Of a stretch of 38,444 bases of DNA, positions 1 to 9,839 are shown piece after piece. The stretch comes from Seminavis robusta (taxonomy: Eukaryota; Bacillariophyta; Bacillariophyceae; Naviculales; Naviculaceae). The stretch is from NCBI GenBank assembly GCA_903772945.1, contig CAICTM010001061.1, positions 1-38,444 on the forward strand, read 5' to 3'. The translations under genes were made by a program, and so were the position numbers. The notes beneath the pieces were generated by a model. That model was not told the DNA's origin. It made no database searches and saw nothing but the letters and a program-made list of their open reading frames with translations. The first letter of the stretch is position 1. Each line of letters opens with the position of its first letter.

Positions 1-403
1 TGGGACTATCTATTTAAGGGGGGGTGGAGCATGCATAGACAGGCTATGCTGGCAGCATAAGTACAAGGTGCCGGTGCTCTATCAAGCTCCCTGGCTTGGT
101 CCCTGACTTGGAGCCAAAGCACACCGGTTATATAATATCTACATGGTGAATACCTTAAAAACCAGAATGTCACCCCAACTGTTACTAGAGCCACCTTTTT
201 GCTCTTACAATCTGACCGTTATTAGTACCCGCGAGGGACGGCGCGGCGAGGGCCTCATCATAATTTCTCTAAAAACGTTCACCCGTCAACAAAAAGCCAA
301 CGGATGCATCTCTGTCTGTTGCCCCCATACCGTAGCCAAAACCTTTGACGATTGCCTGCATGGCTGATGCCCATACCATCTTGATCTCTCTTCCTTTCAT
401 TCA
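1..403. other. Gene-free left edge
   Basis: No convincing coding frame is visible on either strand. Short open frames here lack plausible starts and look random in composition. The last part presumably holds the promoter and 5' UTR of the secreted-protein gene that starts at 404. One ACCGGT palindrome lies near 122. Confidence 0.5.
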
Positions 404-1345
404 ATGATAGCAGTAGTACGAATGCGACATTACCGCTGTATACTCCTCTTGCTTGGGTTTGCCCCGTCTTGGATTGGTGTCGTCGTCGCCAAAGACCCCC
501 TAGAAGAATTTTCACTGGGAGGCGACAATGTGAACCCCATGTTCGATCGATATCTGGCAGAAGAAGAAAACGGAGAAGAGCCAGATGATTCGGATCGACA
601 CTTTATGCAACGCTGTGGAAATCGCGACAACTTGTGCACGGAAGGATTGGATTGTGAGAGTGTGGGACTTGTCGGCAAGCGATGTCTTCCATCGGCGGCT
701 TGTCTTGAAACTGGCTTGGCCGCATTTCAACAGAAATTCGACATGGTGGCCATCCAAGAACAAGTATTTGCCACTGCGGGAGTATCTGAAACAGACTTGG
801 TACAACAACTGCAAAGTGCCGACTCCAAGAGCACCTTTGCTGTGTCCGAGCCCGTGAAATCCATCTTGCAATCCCTTCGAACTGTGGCACGAGAACCTGC
901 CGATTACTTGTTTGCACTGCAACGCAACTGCTCCGTGAGCAGTCGATGGGTTGATGATGCCATGGATGGTGTCAAATATTTTGGGATTCACGTGGAAGGA
1001 GGCTTGCTTCTGCAGGCATCCTTTGACATTTTTGCCACTGGGTGGCCCGCGACCAACGACTTTGAATCCACCTTTATGCGAGCTTGTACCGGAATCGAGC
1101 TAGGTGGCGGTGGAGAAATATCCTTGCTCTTTGGCAGTGTTCTCGGAGACGCCACCTACCAAGATTTGCAATGCATGGGCTTTTTGGCAGGTGTTGATGT
1201 ACACGGCATTGCTGGAATAGGATTGGATGTGGGTACGCTCTTCAATGACCAGGAATTATTTCAGATAATGGCTGGTGGCGGCCTTGGCTTGGGTGCCGCA
1301 TTTTCAATATGCGGGACGCTGAAGGTCTCTGATAGTATCTTGTAG
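404..1345 (+). CDS. Predicted secreted protein of unknown function
   Basis: Single-exon frame of 313 codons. I do not recognise the family. The N terminus is a signal peptide: a hydrophobic stretch (about residues 10-28) ends at VVAKD. A second in-frame ATG at 422 (MRHYR) would give a tighter signal peptide and may be the real start. After an acidic linker (about residues 50-65) comes a compact cysteine-rich patch, with RCGNRDNLC and DCESVGLVGKRC visible. The C-terminal third (from about residue 195) is rich in Gly and hydrophobic residues, with repeated GGG and GLG runs, and looks like a beta-rich or membrane-associated region rather than clear transmembrane helices. The protein is probably exported to the cell surface or secretory pathway. 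A function cannot be inferred from sequence alone. Confidence 0.75.
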   Translation: MIAVVRMRHYRCILLLLGFAPSWIGVVVAKDPLEEFSLGGDNVNPMFDRYLAEEENGEEPDDSDRHFMQRCGNRDNLCTEGLDCESVGLVGKRCLPSAACLETGLAAFQQKFDMVAIQEQVFATAGVSETDLVQQLQSADSKSTFAVSEPVKSILQSLRTVAREPADYLFALQRNCSVSSRWVDDAMDGVKYFGIHVEGGLLLQASFDIFATGWPATNDFESTFMRACTGIELGGGGEISLLFGSVLGDATYQDLQCMGFLAGVDVHGIAGIGLDVGTLFNDQELFQIMAGGGLGLGAAFSICGTLKVSDSIL

Positions 1346-2450
1346 CTCTTGATGATTTGGAACTTAATGTTGTTTGGTTCTGAAGCAAGGACACAACAGA
1401 GCTACCAGACCGACGGTACTAAAGTATCATGCAGTACGCGAACTCTATTTGTACCGTATAGAAGTTGGATTGTACCGGTATGTTTCATGCTACAACTAAC
1501 GCCAAATCCATGCTTATGGCACCGAAGTCGCTTTGAAAAGCAATATGAAACTTGCTACCAGTACCAGGGTTGCTTGTCAGCCTCTTGTCCTCTAACAACC
1601 AGGCAACCATCTCGGTCGACAAGGATACGCTTTTTCCTTCTAAATCTAAGGTTCCAACCAGTCCACAAGAGATGAGTCCGTCGACAACTCATCTTTGTTC
1701 CTTCTAGCTAGCTAGAGCTATGTCTACACCTGGCCTTGTCACCGTACCGGCAGAGAAGCCGAGAGTCGAGTCCTTCAGTTTTTAGTGATGGCGGACGTCG
1801 AGTGGAGTACTGGTGCGGTAGAAGAGCGACCTCCTTGTAGGCCATCCTGGATCTATCGGTATACCGTATGATGGAGATGCTGAATACTATGCCCAATACG
1901 CGAGCTTCTCTCTGCACCAGCCGGACCTGAAGCGGGTCCTGAATTGTGGCCAGCAATATAGCTGTTAGAGGTCTTACCGGCAGTGTTGCTACTCTGCTGG
2001 GGGTACTGGACTTGACGACGGCGGACCTAGACCCACGACAGAGTACTAAGCAATACCTTGAAGGCTACAGGTTGGCTAACTAAGCAATGGGCAGCCACGT
2101 GGCGAGCGCAGAAAAAGAAACAGGGTTTGCGTGCAGTTTGCTTGACACCGTATCATGGATAAGCAAACCGTAACTTGATCATATACGGCATGGCTCCGTT
2201 TTCAGTTGGTGTGGTTTTTACCCGAGGCTACCTGGTACTTGGCTGCATGCAAATAGGCTGATACAATCACTTGGCAGCCACGATAACCAGAGCAGACTAA
2301 ATCTATGTAAAAGACGTTTCCATAAACTAGTAGTACTAGTAGTTTGTGCGCGTTACTAGCTAGCTACGATGCTCCCTTCAACAGTGACTTGTTTCCAAGT
2401 TTTCCAAATCCACAAACAAGCAGTGAATACCCATACCATGATATTGCTTC
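1346..2450. other. Intergenic, no gene seen
   Basis: This 1.1-kb gap separates the secreted-protein gene from the 3' end of the small minus-strand gene. Open frames such as 1349-1675 begin with non-ATG codons and have no coding character. The stretch carries many short palindromes of the ACCGGT, CTAGCTAG and AGTACT type, as do other intergenic parts of this window. Confidence 0.5.
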
Positions 2451-2714
2451 TTATTTCTTCATCCCGAGCACCCGCAACATTCGCTGGATATCATCGTCAC
2501 GAATCTCATCAAGATCCGCCAATCTGATCAAGTAATCCAACATTTCTTTCTTTTTCTCAAACAATTCTTCCGCGACGCGATCTTGCTGCGCTTCAGGCAA
2601 GTGGGAGAAATTGGGAAGCTGACTCTTGAAAAGTTGCGTGAACATGGTGTTCAATTTCTCTGACAAATCTTCTTCACCGTGGAGAGTGATGATGTTGTTT
2701 TCCTCGCTGCTCAT
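2451..2714 (-). CDS. Small charged helical protein, unknown function
   Basis: An 87-residue protein starting at the ATG at 2714 (MSSEENN). The open frame runs further upstream to 2789, but that extension is low-complexity and the internal ATG has the more natural N terminus. The protein is strongly charged and predicted helical throughout (for example EELFEKKKEMLDYLIRLADL), with no signal peptide and no membrane segment, so a soluble cytosolic or nuclear protein is likely. I do not recognise a family. It is transcribed away from the PDZ-protein gene, with about 900 bp between them. A non-coding origin is possible, but composition and helix periodicity favour a real gene. Confidence 0.55.
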   Translation of the reverse strand: MSSEENNIITLHGEEDLSEKLNTMFTQLFKSQLPNFSHLPEAQQDRVAEELFEKKKEMLDYLIRLADLDEIRDDDIQRMLRVLGMKK

Positions 2715-3610
2715 CTTTGACTGATAGTAGCTGTAGCTGTTGTGGTGGATACCGGTAGTCCTTTTCGTTGTTGTCTTTGGCAACCACAAATTATGAGTGT
2801 GTCGACTAGCCCCAAAAGCCCCGTCCTTCTGCCTTCAAGTTTTCGCGGGCACTGTCGAGCGTGCCTGATGTCGAGAACTTTTGGCGCACAAATGACACAA
2901 TAAGGGCAAGGTTTTCAAGACATTGAGAGCTCCAAAAAAAGCCAGCGCAAGATTCGATTGAGATTCATTCCCCTTGGCATGCTGGCTGTCCAGGAGCAAA
3001 TAATAGCTGCCCGGACCTACCGGTACCGGTACAGTCGTAGCCCCCGCCAATGTTTTCTGGGATGGAAGGCAAAATTGTCAGATTTGTCTCAAAACGAAAA
3101 GGCACCTCAAATCTTGCAAAGTTGAGGAGGAAGGCGATACAATCATCAGGGTTTGACAGGGGCGCCCTAAAAACTCATTTCTTGGGTGGATAGCTATAGT
3201 AAAATTTAGCCTATGGTCATTGGCTAACTTCCTTGCCGCAGATCCAAGTCCAAACATGACGTTCCGGTGGTACCTGGAAGGTGCAGCCAGCGGCAACACT
3301 CCGATAACACCTCTCAGTGTCCACGTGTCCACGTCCATACTGGAGCTCCAACTTTCGATGGTGGTTAAAACCAGTTGAGCTGGCCTTACACCACAAAATA
3401 CCAGGTATTGGGTGTGCTCGCGATCGCGACATGAGAATGACCTTGAGGGCTGTAGGAAGTCATGATGTCATCCCACCATCATCATGTTGACGTGTACGTC
3501 AACGTGTTGCGTTCATTACTATTCCCAGATAAGCCGGCAGACCCCAAGGTGCAGTCTCCAGATAGCAGTGGACGACCAATCCACGAACCCTGACGGCTCG
3601 AAGCCAACTC
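2715..3610. other. Intergenic between divergent genes
   Basis: About 0.9 kb between the small minus-strand gene and the PDZ gene, presumably holding both promoters. Minus-strand open frames at 2835-3050, 3078-3338 and 3217-3432 have no recognisable domain. Two adjacent ACCGGT palindromes lie near 3018-3030. Confidence 0.45.
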
Positions 3611-4834
3611 ATGCCCTCACTCACATTTTACGAAGCCTCGCCTCTCATTCGGCTTCATCAGGAACAAATCACAGAGGCAGCGACAATGGACCACCACCAC
3701 AACAGTAGTCACTTTGAAGAGGCATCCGCTGTCTCTGCGGAAACGATTGCTGATACTTTTTCTACCACTGATACAGAAGATGATCTACCCTTGATTGAAC
3801 TGTCCTCTGAGTACTCGGCTAATGAAAAAGATACCCAGAAGGTTCATGTTCAGGAAGGTGTCCTGGCACAGCTTTGTTCGACGGCCATTGCCGTGGCCGA
3901 GCTTGTGACTACAGCTAGAGACATTGAATCTGGATGGTTGGCCAGATCCCCCCGAGCCGAGTTTATCAGTGCTACATTTGTCAAGCCGGATGCGTCTACT
4001 GGCTTGGGATTCAATCTTTGCAACAAAGAGCCTCGCATCGCTTCGATCCTGGATGGCAGCCTGGCTTCCTCCTCGCCATTGAGAGTGGGTGATCGACTCA
4101 TTTCAATCAACAAGAAACAGTGTAGTTCCATGCACAGTGCTTCCATCAGAAAGCTATTGCAGTCTTTGATGGGACCGATAGAAATCGTTGTTCACAACAA
4201 GGGTGGTTCCCCTGTCTTTGTGGAAAGCATGGTCACCAAATCTCACAAGCGAGAGCCCAGTGGACTGGTACTCAAACGATCTGGAGACGATGGCAAATTG
4301 CTTGTCTCAAATATTCGCGAGGGACATGTCTTTGTGAATTCCCTTATCAACAAGGGTGATGAGATGGTGTCCATCAACCGAATCGCGTGCCACCACTTAT
4401 CAGCAGTTGAAGCTGCCAGTATCGTCAAGGAAACACCAAAGCATGTCACTGTCATTGCCCGAACCTTGAGGGAGACTGGTGTGGTGGTGGCAGAGTTACC
4501 ATCGACAGGGAGAGAGTTGAGAGCGGCTTCCAATCACAGCACTGCTGCGGCCGCTGCCCTGCGAACGAACATTTCCCCGCCACTGGAACTTTTTACAACC
4601 CGCCAACAAATTGTGTGTGCCGTTCTGGGACTGCTGGGGCTGCTTGTGGTCGTGGCCATTATTCTCACCAATTCTTTTAGGGACCATGATGGATACATGT
4701 ACAGCGAGGACTATCCATACCAATGGCACGATGGACAGTACGGCAGCAATGACGAAGACAATAATTACAACAATACGCCCAGTGTCAACATGGCACATGG
4801 TACCTATGGTTGTTGGAGTGTCAGCTCATGCTAA
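3611..4834 (+). CDS. Two-PDZ-domain single-pass membrane protein
   Basis: A 407-codon frame. The ATG at 3686 (MDHHHN) has a better start context (ACAATGG) than the one at 3611, so the mature protein may be 382 residues. After an acidic Ser/Thr-rich N terminus come two PDZ-like domains. The first spans about residues 115-198 and shows the carboxylate-binding loop in TGLGFNL plus VGDRLISINKK. The second spans about residues 205-290, with KGDEMVSINRIA. A hydrophobic helix near residues 338-360 (VLGLLGLLVVVAIILTNSF) is a transmembrane segment, followed by a Tyr/Asp/Asn-rich tail. PDZ domains bind C-terminal peptides, so this is probably a membrane-tethered scaffold. There is no signal peptide, so a tail-anchor-like or type II topology with the PDZ domains in the cytosol is an inference. 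The specific partner is unknown. Confidence 0.8.
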   Translation: MPSLTFYEASPLIRLHQEQITEAATMDHHHNSSHFEEASAVSAETIADTFSTTDTEDDLPLIELSSEYSANEKDTQKVHVQEGVLAQLCSTAIAVAELVTTARDIESGWLARSPRAEFISATFVKPDASTGLGFNLCNKEPRIASILDGSLASSSPLRVGDRLISINKKQCSSMHSASIRKLLQSLMGPIEIVVHNKGGSPVFVESMVTKSHKREPSGLVLKRSGDDGKLLVSNIREGHVFVNSLINKGDEMVSINRIACHHLSAVEAASIVKETPKHVTVIARTLRETGVVVAELPSTGRELRAASNHSTAAAAALRTNISPPLELFTTRQQIVCAVLGLLGLLVVVAIILTNSFRDHDGYMYSEDYPYQWHDGQYGSNDEDNNYNNTPSVNMAHGTYGCWSVSSC

Positions 4835-5140
4835 TGACCCGCGAAGCAATGAAATTGGTGGCAGAGACCTACAGACAACAACAAGCAAACCGTTCAGGAA
4901 AAGCTTCCTGAGAAAAAGTGAACCATTCCATGACAACCAACGATACCAAATACAGCAAGAATATACTCATACATCCATAGAAAAGAATCTACAACTACAT
5001 GTAGGTACAGCGTAGCTAGAAGAGGAAGAAAACACTTACATTAACAGCAGCAGCAAGGCCCATGAAATCTAACGAATCGAATCTGTACAAGAGGCACAAC
5101 CGGTCGACAAAATAGACAGAACATGGCTTTTTAAAGTTGG
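4835..5140. other. Convergent intergenic region
   Basis: About 306 bp between the stop of the PDZ gene and the stop of the minus-strand DUF1499 gene. It holds only the two 3' ends. I see no coding frame, repeat or obvious structural element. Confidence 0.5.
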
Positions 5141-5836
5141 CTACACTAGCTTCACCTTCCATCCCTCATTCTCAAGTGCTAGTTGAATATAGTTGAGCCT
5201 TGTGGAATTCACATTGTAATCAAACCCGGCGCTACGGGAAGATGTCCGTACGGATATCTTGCCGGTGCTCTCCACAAGCAATTCAAGCTCATCAATATAC
5301 TTGAATTTGCCAGATGTAAACTCATATCTCAGGTACGTGCTGCCTTTCCCATCTGTGTTGCGTTCTGCTTGCTGCCAGCCTCCTTTGTCGACATCATTTT
5401 GCCCCTCTTGGGGATAAGCCGCCATGGTGTCTTCCAGTACCTTTGCAATCGCTTCAGGGTTTCCTTGTAGCGGCGTTGGAGGCACCCAGCGTTCTACGCG
5501 ACGACCTTCTGTATCTTCTGTACTCCAACAGCATTTTTTCATGGGCTGACCCGGGCATGGCCCCAGGCCTGATTCCAAGGAACCTCGCTCTTGGATATAC
5601 GGCGGTACCTTCTTAGGTGGTGCAGCCAACGTAATGCCGGGAACGGCACTAAAAGCACCGAAGGTAGTGCCCAAAGCAATAAAAAAGTCTTTTCGTGTAG
5701 TTCGGCATCTACTCTGGGGCAACGATTGATCGTCTAGGCTTCCTGCTCGTCGGGGTGAATTGACAGCAAGGGATGTAGCTTCTTGAATTGACAGGAAGAT
5801 CATCAAAAGGGAGGATGGCGGCAAGAATGTCTTCAT
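5141..5836 (-). CDS. DUF1499 family protein, probably thylakoid lumen
   Basis: A 231-residue protein. The N terminus is bipartite: a signal peptide (about residues 1-23, ending ATSLAV) followed by a basic, hydroxylated transit-like stretch, then a second hydrophobic segment after TTRKDFF that ends in TLAAP. This is typical of diatom proteins imported through the complex-plastid membranes and then into the thylakoid lumen. The rest matches DUF1499: an early GPCPGQPMKKCCWS Cys motif, then KYIDELELLVESTGKISVRT, the arginine/serine motif RTSSRSAGFDYN, and NSTRLNYIQL. The function of DUF1499 is not established; plastid members are usually called lumenal proteins of unknown role. The gene is divergent from the membrane-protein gene at 6214, with 377 bp between starts. 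Confidence 0.85.
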   Translation of the reverse strand: MKTFLPPSSLLMIFLSIQEATSLAVNSPRRAGSLDDQSLPQSRCRTTRKDFFIALGTTFGAFSAVPGITLAAPPKKVPPYIQERGSLESGLGPCPGQPMKKCCWSTEDTEGRRVERWVPPTPLQGNPEAIAKVLEDTMAAYPQEGQNDVDKGGWQQAERNTDGKGSTYLRYEFTSGKFKYIDELELLVESTGKISVRTSSRSAGFDYNVNSTRLNYIQLALENEGWKVKLV

Positions 5837-6213
5837 TATTGTCTTCTTCCAAGTGGCAAGGGCTATTCTTTTCCCAGTGCCGGTGTTGTTGCGAGGATAT
5901 CTTTGATGTCACGGCTGTTCTTGTCTGGATGTTGGGATGAGCTTTGGGTGTTCAGGCACAGATGAGTCAAGTCCAAGATATGGTTTGTTGACAGCAGGGA
6001 GAGGCAACAGCACGAAATAATAATTGAATAAGGAGAGGCTTTGGATGTCGTCGATGACGTACACGCACCGGCTCTCAAAATGTGCGCGCCCGTCGACTAA
6101 ACCAAGACTGGACTCATTTCGGCTTTGTCGTTTGGCCGTTGTCGACGCTCACATTTTCCTTCATTTTCGTAACCTTGCCTTTCTTATCGAAGGCAAGCAT
6201 TGCGACCTTGACA
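5837..6213. promoter_or_regulatory. Divergent intergenic region (candidate shared promoter)
   Basis: The start codons of the DUF1499 gene (minus) and the membrane-protein gene (plus) face away from each other across 377 bp, so both promoters must lie here. No specific element can be named with confidence. The plus-strand frame stays open upstream to 6082 without an ATG, which may be chance or an unresolved upstream exon. Confidence 0.45.
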
Positions 6214-7737
6214 ATGTTCGAAGCCGGTGGTATCATGGACCAGTACCAAGGTCGTACCAAAGATCAAGTGTCACTTTTAATGGCACAGAGTCCTCCTTCT
6301 TTTGCTCATACGCTTCGACGGATTTGCGTTGTTGTGTTTGCATTAGGAATAGCCATCGGCTCGCAGTCGACTGCTACGAGTTGGATTGATGTAGCAGAAG
6401 CTATCCTTCATTTTATCAAGATCTACTTCATCATGTTCTTATCATTCCTCGGCTGGTATTTCTCTGAGGATACCGAGAATCAAGACGATGAGAACGAAAC
6501 CAGTCAGGAGGTTGACCATGCGAGCGAAACGACGTCAGGAGATGGTTCGATTGGATTGCAGAAGTCTACCACGAATACTTCAGAAGACGATTTGATTAGA
6601 TTGCAGAAATATTCTAACACGGAAATTTCCATATTATGGATGTTTATTGGTACTGAGACACTCTTCTTTGGGATGTTTGCTCTAGGCATTATCGATTTCA
6701 CTGCTTTCCTCTTTGTCACTGCGGCTTCAACGGCTGCAGTCTTGCTCAAGGAACTGCTTAATAATCCCATCAACTGCAATTACGGCAACTACGAAAAGAC
6801 AAAGCGCGATCGGAAACGTTACGATTACTTTGAGGCCATTGCTATTCAAGCGAAGCTCAAAATTCGAGACGCCAAACTCATGGACGAGTTGTTTCGGGTC
6901 GCAGCATTCCTTGTGTGCAACATGAGCGACACAACGTTTCGACGATCAATCCACGAAACAGTGTGTTCCCTTGTTCAAAAGCGTACTCGCTTCCTGTTTG
7001 AGTGTCCTCGTTCCAAGACAGAAGACTTGTTGGAGCTGTGGGAGAAATGGATAGACTTCCTTTTGGTTACTGCTGGTAGTCGCCAGACCCTGCCCAAATT
7101 GGCCGAATACTTCCAAGCACTGCTGCAGCTTACTGCCAGCGTCGGCAACAATCATCTCAAGCATAAGCACCTTCGCAAAGGAACACTATCTGGAGGCACG
7201 AAGCACCTTCGTGAGATTGTGATGCGACGTTGCCGGGCGTTGATGAAGGAAGGTCGTTGGGGAAAGGCCATGTTTCAGTACCGAATCCAGTCTTACTTGT
7301 TTTCAGAAGAAGAGAAGGCGCAAGAGACGAGAGGAAAGACAAAAGGTTATCTCGAAAAGAAGATCAAGGAGCGCCATCTGGGCACGTTTTTGCAGATCCA
7401 CATTAACCTTACTCTGGACCAGCTTACCACGATGCCATCGGAGAATCTTGCGAAATCGTGCGACTACACATTGCGCCTTGCAGAGTTAATCCTGTCGGAG
7501 AAGTATTTGCGGCGGTCCGAAAAGACTGTGTGTGTCAAGCTGCTTTGGAAACTCCTTTGTGAAGCTGCGGGCCTCCTCATGGAGGTTCCGGCTTCTGCAA
7601 TGAGTGTGCATCTCTCCAGTAACCTTGAAAGCATCGAGGCTCCAGCAACCGTTCAGTATGAGCTATTGGTATTGCTTGCGCGTTTCTGGAAAATCTGTGC
7701 TATCTCAAACCAAGATAGCGACCAGTTCGGTCGATAA
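6214..7737 (+). CDS. Multi-pass membrane protein with large helical C-terminal domain
   Basis: From the first in-frame ATG (6214, MFEAGGIMDQ) the protein is 507 residues. The frame is open back to 6082, but only from a GTG. Visible segments: a hydrophobic pair near residues 36-84 (VVVFALGIAIGS, then IKIYFIMFLSFLGWYF); an acidic linker with an imperfect repeat (IGLQKSTTNTSEDD, then IRLQKYSNTE); a second hydrophobic pair near residues 142-180 (MFIGTETLFFGMFALGI and FTAFLFVTAASTAAVLL); then about 320 residues of charged helical sequence without membrane segments. I do not recognise the family. An organelle or endomembrane protein with a large soluble domain is the simplest reading. No motif points to an enzyme or transporter class. 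Confidence 0.7.
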   Translation: MFEAGGIMDQYQGRTKDQVSLLMAQSPPSFAHTLRRICVVVFALGIAIGSQSTATSWIDVAEAILHFIKIYFIMFLSFLGWYFSEDTENQDDENETSQEVDHASETTSGDGSIGLQKSTTNTSEDDLIRLQKYSNTEISILWMFIGTETLFFGMFALGIIDFTAFLFVTAASTAAVLLKELLNNPINCNYGNYEKTKRDRKRYDYFEAIAIQAKLKIRDAKLMDELFRVAAFLVCNMSDTTFRRSIHETVCSLVQKRTRFLFECPRSKTEDLLELWEKWIDFLLVTAGSRQTLPKLAEYFQALLQLTASVGNNHLKHKHLRKGTLSGGTKHLREIVMRRCRALMKEGRWGKAMFQYRIQSYLFSEEEKAQETRGKTKGYLEKKIKERHLGTFLQIHINLTLDQLTTMPSENLAKSCDYTLRLAELILSEKYLRRSEKTVCVKLLWKLLCEAAGLLMEVPASAMSVHLSSNLESIEAPATVQYELLVLLARFWKICAISNQDSDQFGR

Positions 7738-8260
7738 AGCTGGTTCCGCGAAGGTGCAAAATCGACAAGGAGCGTTCTTCTTCTCAGGTGAAACCAAAAT
7801 GAAACCAGTCCAATGTCAAAGCAACGACACTAGGACCAGGCTCTGCAGGGATCTTATCAGGCACCATACTTTGATGGCTCGCTATCTTCTACGGATTATT
7901 TTATTGAAGGCGATAAGTCTTGTGATACTACTCGTAGCTCGCCAACAAATATAGCAGCTCTATCTACGGTATCAAGAACCCATGTCGTTCTTTCGTGCTG
8001 CAAATCGTGCATAGGCAGGACCTTCCCTTCTCTTTTGTTAAATGCATGAATCATCCACCGTCAGGCCGCAAACAAAGAGCAAGGAGTGTGTTCTTTGACA
8101 AAAGAGCCAAGACTTCTACGTGTTTGTATAGAAACGTCGCCCCCTCCAAAAGAGCGTTAATGTCTGCAAGGCCCCAAGTACAGTAGTGCCGCCACCAACC
8201 CAACCAAAGCAAATTTCTTTTTTGGCGTCAAGCCCGCTATTGCAGCAACATACTGAGCAA
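7738..8260. other. Convergent intergenic region
   Basis: About 520 bp between the 3' ends of the plus-strand membrane-protein gene and the minus-strand START-like gene. Open frames at 7604-7954 and 7995-8186 have random composition and are not supported. No repeat or RNA gene was seen. Confidence 0.5.
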
Positions 8261-9502
8261 CTATTGCGATGCCACCGGGACACAGAGGGCCCGGATATCC
8301 TTGACAAAATTCTTGGCACTCTTGACCCCGACTTTGCCGGCCAACATGAGAGGCACGCCTGGTGAATATACATGGTTGATGGCGGTCATGCGGCATTCGT
8401 TGGCATCACTGGTGGGCTCAAACAAGTTAACTCCAAGGAGAATGTAGCTTTTGCCACCAACCCCGGTGAAGTGTTTGGAACCCCCAATGGCTCGGCTGAT
8501 CAACAGATGTGAACCGTTCTCGAGTTGTCGCGTGTGAAGTAGTGTGACGGATTCTACCTTGCTGTTGCTGACGGGTAATTGTACCACGTTCCTGACAATT
8601 TTAGTGGCATGAGTGCCTGATGATTCTGGATGTTGCATGACTTTGACGTCGTCTCTACCCAAGCTAAGACTGTTGTAGGTCTTGACCTGTGATGAGTCCA
8701 TCATCAAGCCAGCAAGTTCTGCTGGTGCCATTGGAATAATAGAGTGCGATTTGATCCATGGCACTTCTGATCCGTAGCCTGGTCTGATGGTGGAGCCTTT
8801 AAATACCAGAATCTCTCCACTGTCCAAGGTGGCGTCTAGATTAGACGGCATGGATTCCTTCCAATCGACCCAACCATTGTTGTCGTGCTTGGTGGCCATT
8901 ATCAATCCAGTTTGTGCTAGAGCATCCACTACTTGGGGATCATCATACTCATCCCCGCTCAATTGTTCCCATGCATCTTCTGGAATCAGCGGCAGAGTGG
9001 CGCCAACAGCCAGGGTCGCCTTATCCGCTAATGAGGCGCCCGTAACAGGGCTGGCCGGATCTGCTTTCAGGTGCTGCTGCTTTTCTTTTGCCTTGCCACA
9101 CTTGAATGGCAGTATCCTGCAAATTCCTTTCCGAGTGGGGGCAGCAGTTGTAACAGTAGCAGACGCCACGAGCAGTTGACCTCGATCCATGGTTGGCGGT
9201 TCTGCAGTAGTAGCTCCTGCCGGTTCCTCTATGCCTCTGTCACTAATCAGAATCTTGGATAGGGACGATGAAGCTTCACGACATGTCGACAGATCAATGT
9301 CATTTCCTGTGGTACCACCACCCAGAGAAAGTCGTCCCAATCGGATGAATCTACTACTACTAGATGCGCCGCGTGGGTATGCATAGTGGTGCCCAGTGGA
9401 GGAAGAAGAGGCGGAGCCTCGGCGGCCCTCTGTCGTTGCCACAACCAACAAAAGAAGAAACCACATGGAAATCGTCATCGTCCAAACAGTAACGGCCATC
9501 AT
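8261..9502 (-). CDS. START-like lipid-binding domain protein, secretory or organelle-targeted
   Basis: A 413-residue single-exon protein. It starts with a clear signal peptide (a hydrophobic core, FLLLLVVATTEG, after MMAVTVWTMTISM). A long Ser/Ala/Thr-rich region follows, with a basic Cys-containing patch around RKGICRILPFKCGKAKEKQQ. The C-terminal half, from about residue 195, resembles a START/Bet v1-like fold: an opening strand (HSIIPMAPAELAGLMMDSSQ), a strand pair around VVQLPVSNSKVESVTLLHTR, then NGSHLLISRAIGG, and a final amphipathic helix (GVKSAKNFVKDIRALC). START domains bind lipids or sterols in an enclosed pocket, so lipid transfer or sensing is the inferred role; the ligand cannot be read from sequence. 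The assignment is by fold-level resemblance and is moderate. The gene is divergent from the reductase gene at 9840. Confidence 0.65.
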   Translation of the reverse strand: MMAVTVWTMTISMWFLLLLVVATTEGRRGSASSSSTGHHYAYPRGASSSSRFIRLGRLSLGGGTTGNDIDLSTCREASSSLSKILISDRGIEEPAGATTAEPPTMDRGQLLVASATVTTAAPTRKGICRILPFKCGKAKEKQQHLKADPASPVTGASLADKATLAVGATLPLIPEDAWEQLSGDEYDDPQVVDALAQTGLIMATKHDNNGWVDWKESMPSNLDATLDSGEILVFKGSTIRPGYGSEVPWIKSHSIIPMAPAELAGLMMDSSQVKTYNSLSLGRDDVKVMQHPESSGTHATKIVRNVVQLPVSNSKVESVTLLHTRQLENGSHLLISRAIGGSKHFTGVGGKSYILLGVNLFEPTSDANECRMTAINHVYSPGVPLMLAGKVGVKSAKNFVKDIRALCVPVASQ

Positions 9503-9839
9503 CCTTTTACTGTATTGTCTCCATCCGATCCTTGGGGTGGGCTGTGGTTTGCCTTGACGGAATTTGCTCCTTCACACCCACAATGACGTCAGAAACCATC
9601 CGAATCATAATTTCCAAATTTAAATGAATTTATTTCATTGAATTTGAAGCTTTTTTTAAATGTGTCGCAGCAACTCCACGTGTAACCTCATTTCATGATT
9701 CATTCGGTCCCGGTTGAAGCAGTTGATACTTGGTGAGAGCTTCTCTCGTAAAGACACAACATTCTCCCTTTGGCCGTTGGCACAGTTGTATCGATCAAAT
9801 TGGTATACACATCCCTGCATTTTCTACCAAACAATCAAC
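9503..9839. promoter_or_regulatory. Divergent intergenic region (candidate shared promoter)
   Basis: 337 bp between the divergent starts of the START-like gene and the NOL-like reductase. It includes an AT-rich block at about 9610-9660 (runs such as TTTAAATGAATTTATTT) beside a GC-richer part. A light- or stress-linked shared promoter would fit the plastid product but is not demonstrated. The reductase frame is open upstream from 9714, but only from a TTG. Confidence 0.4.
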
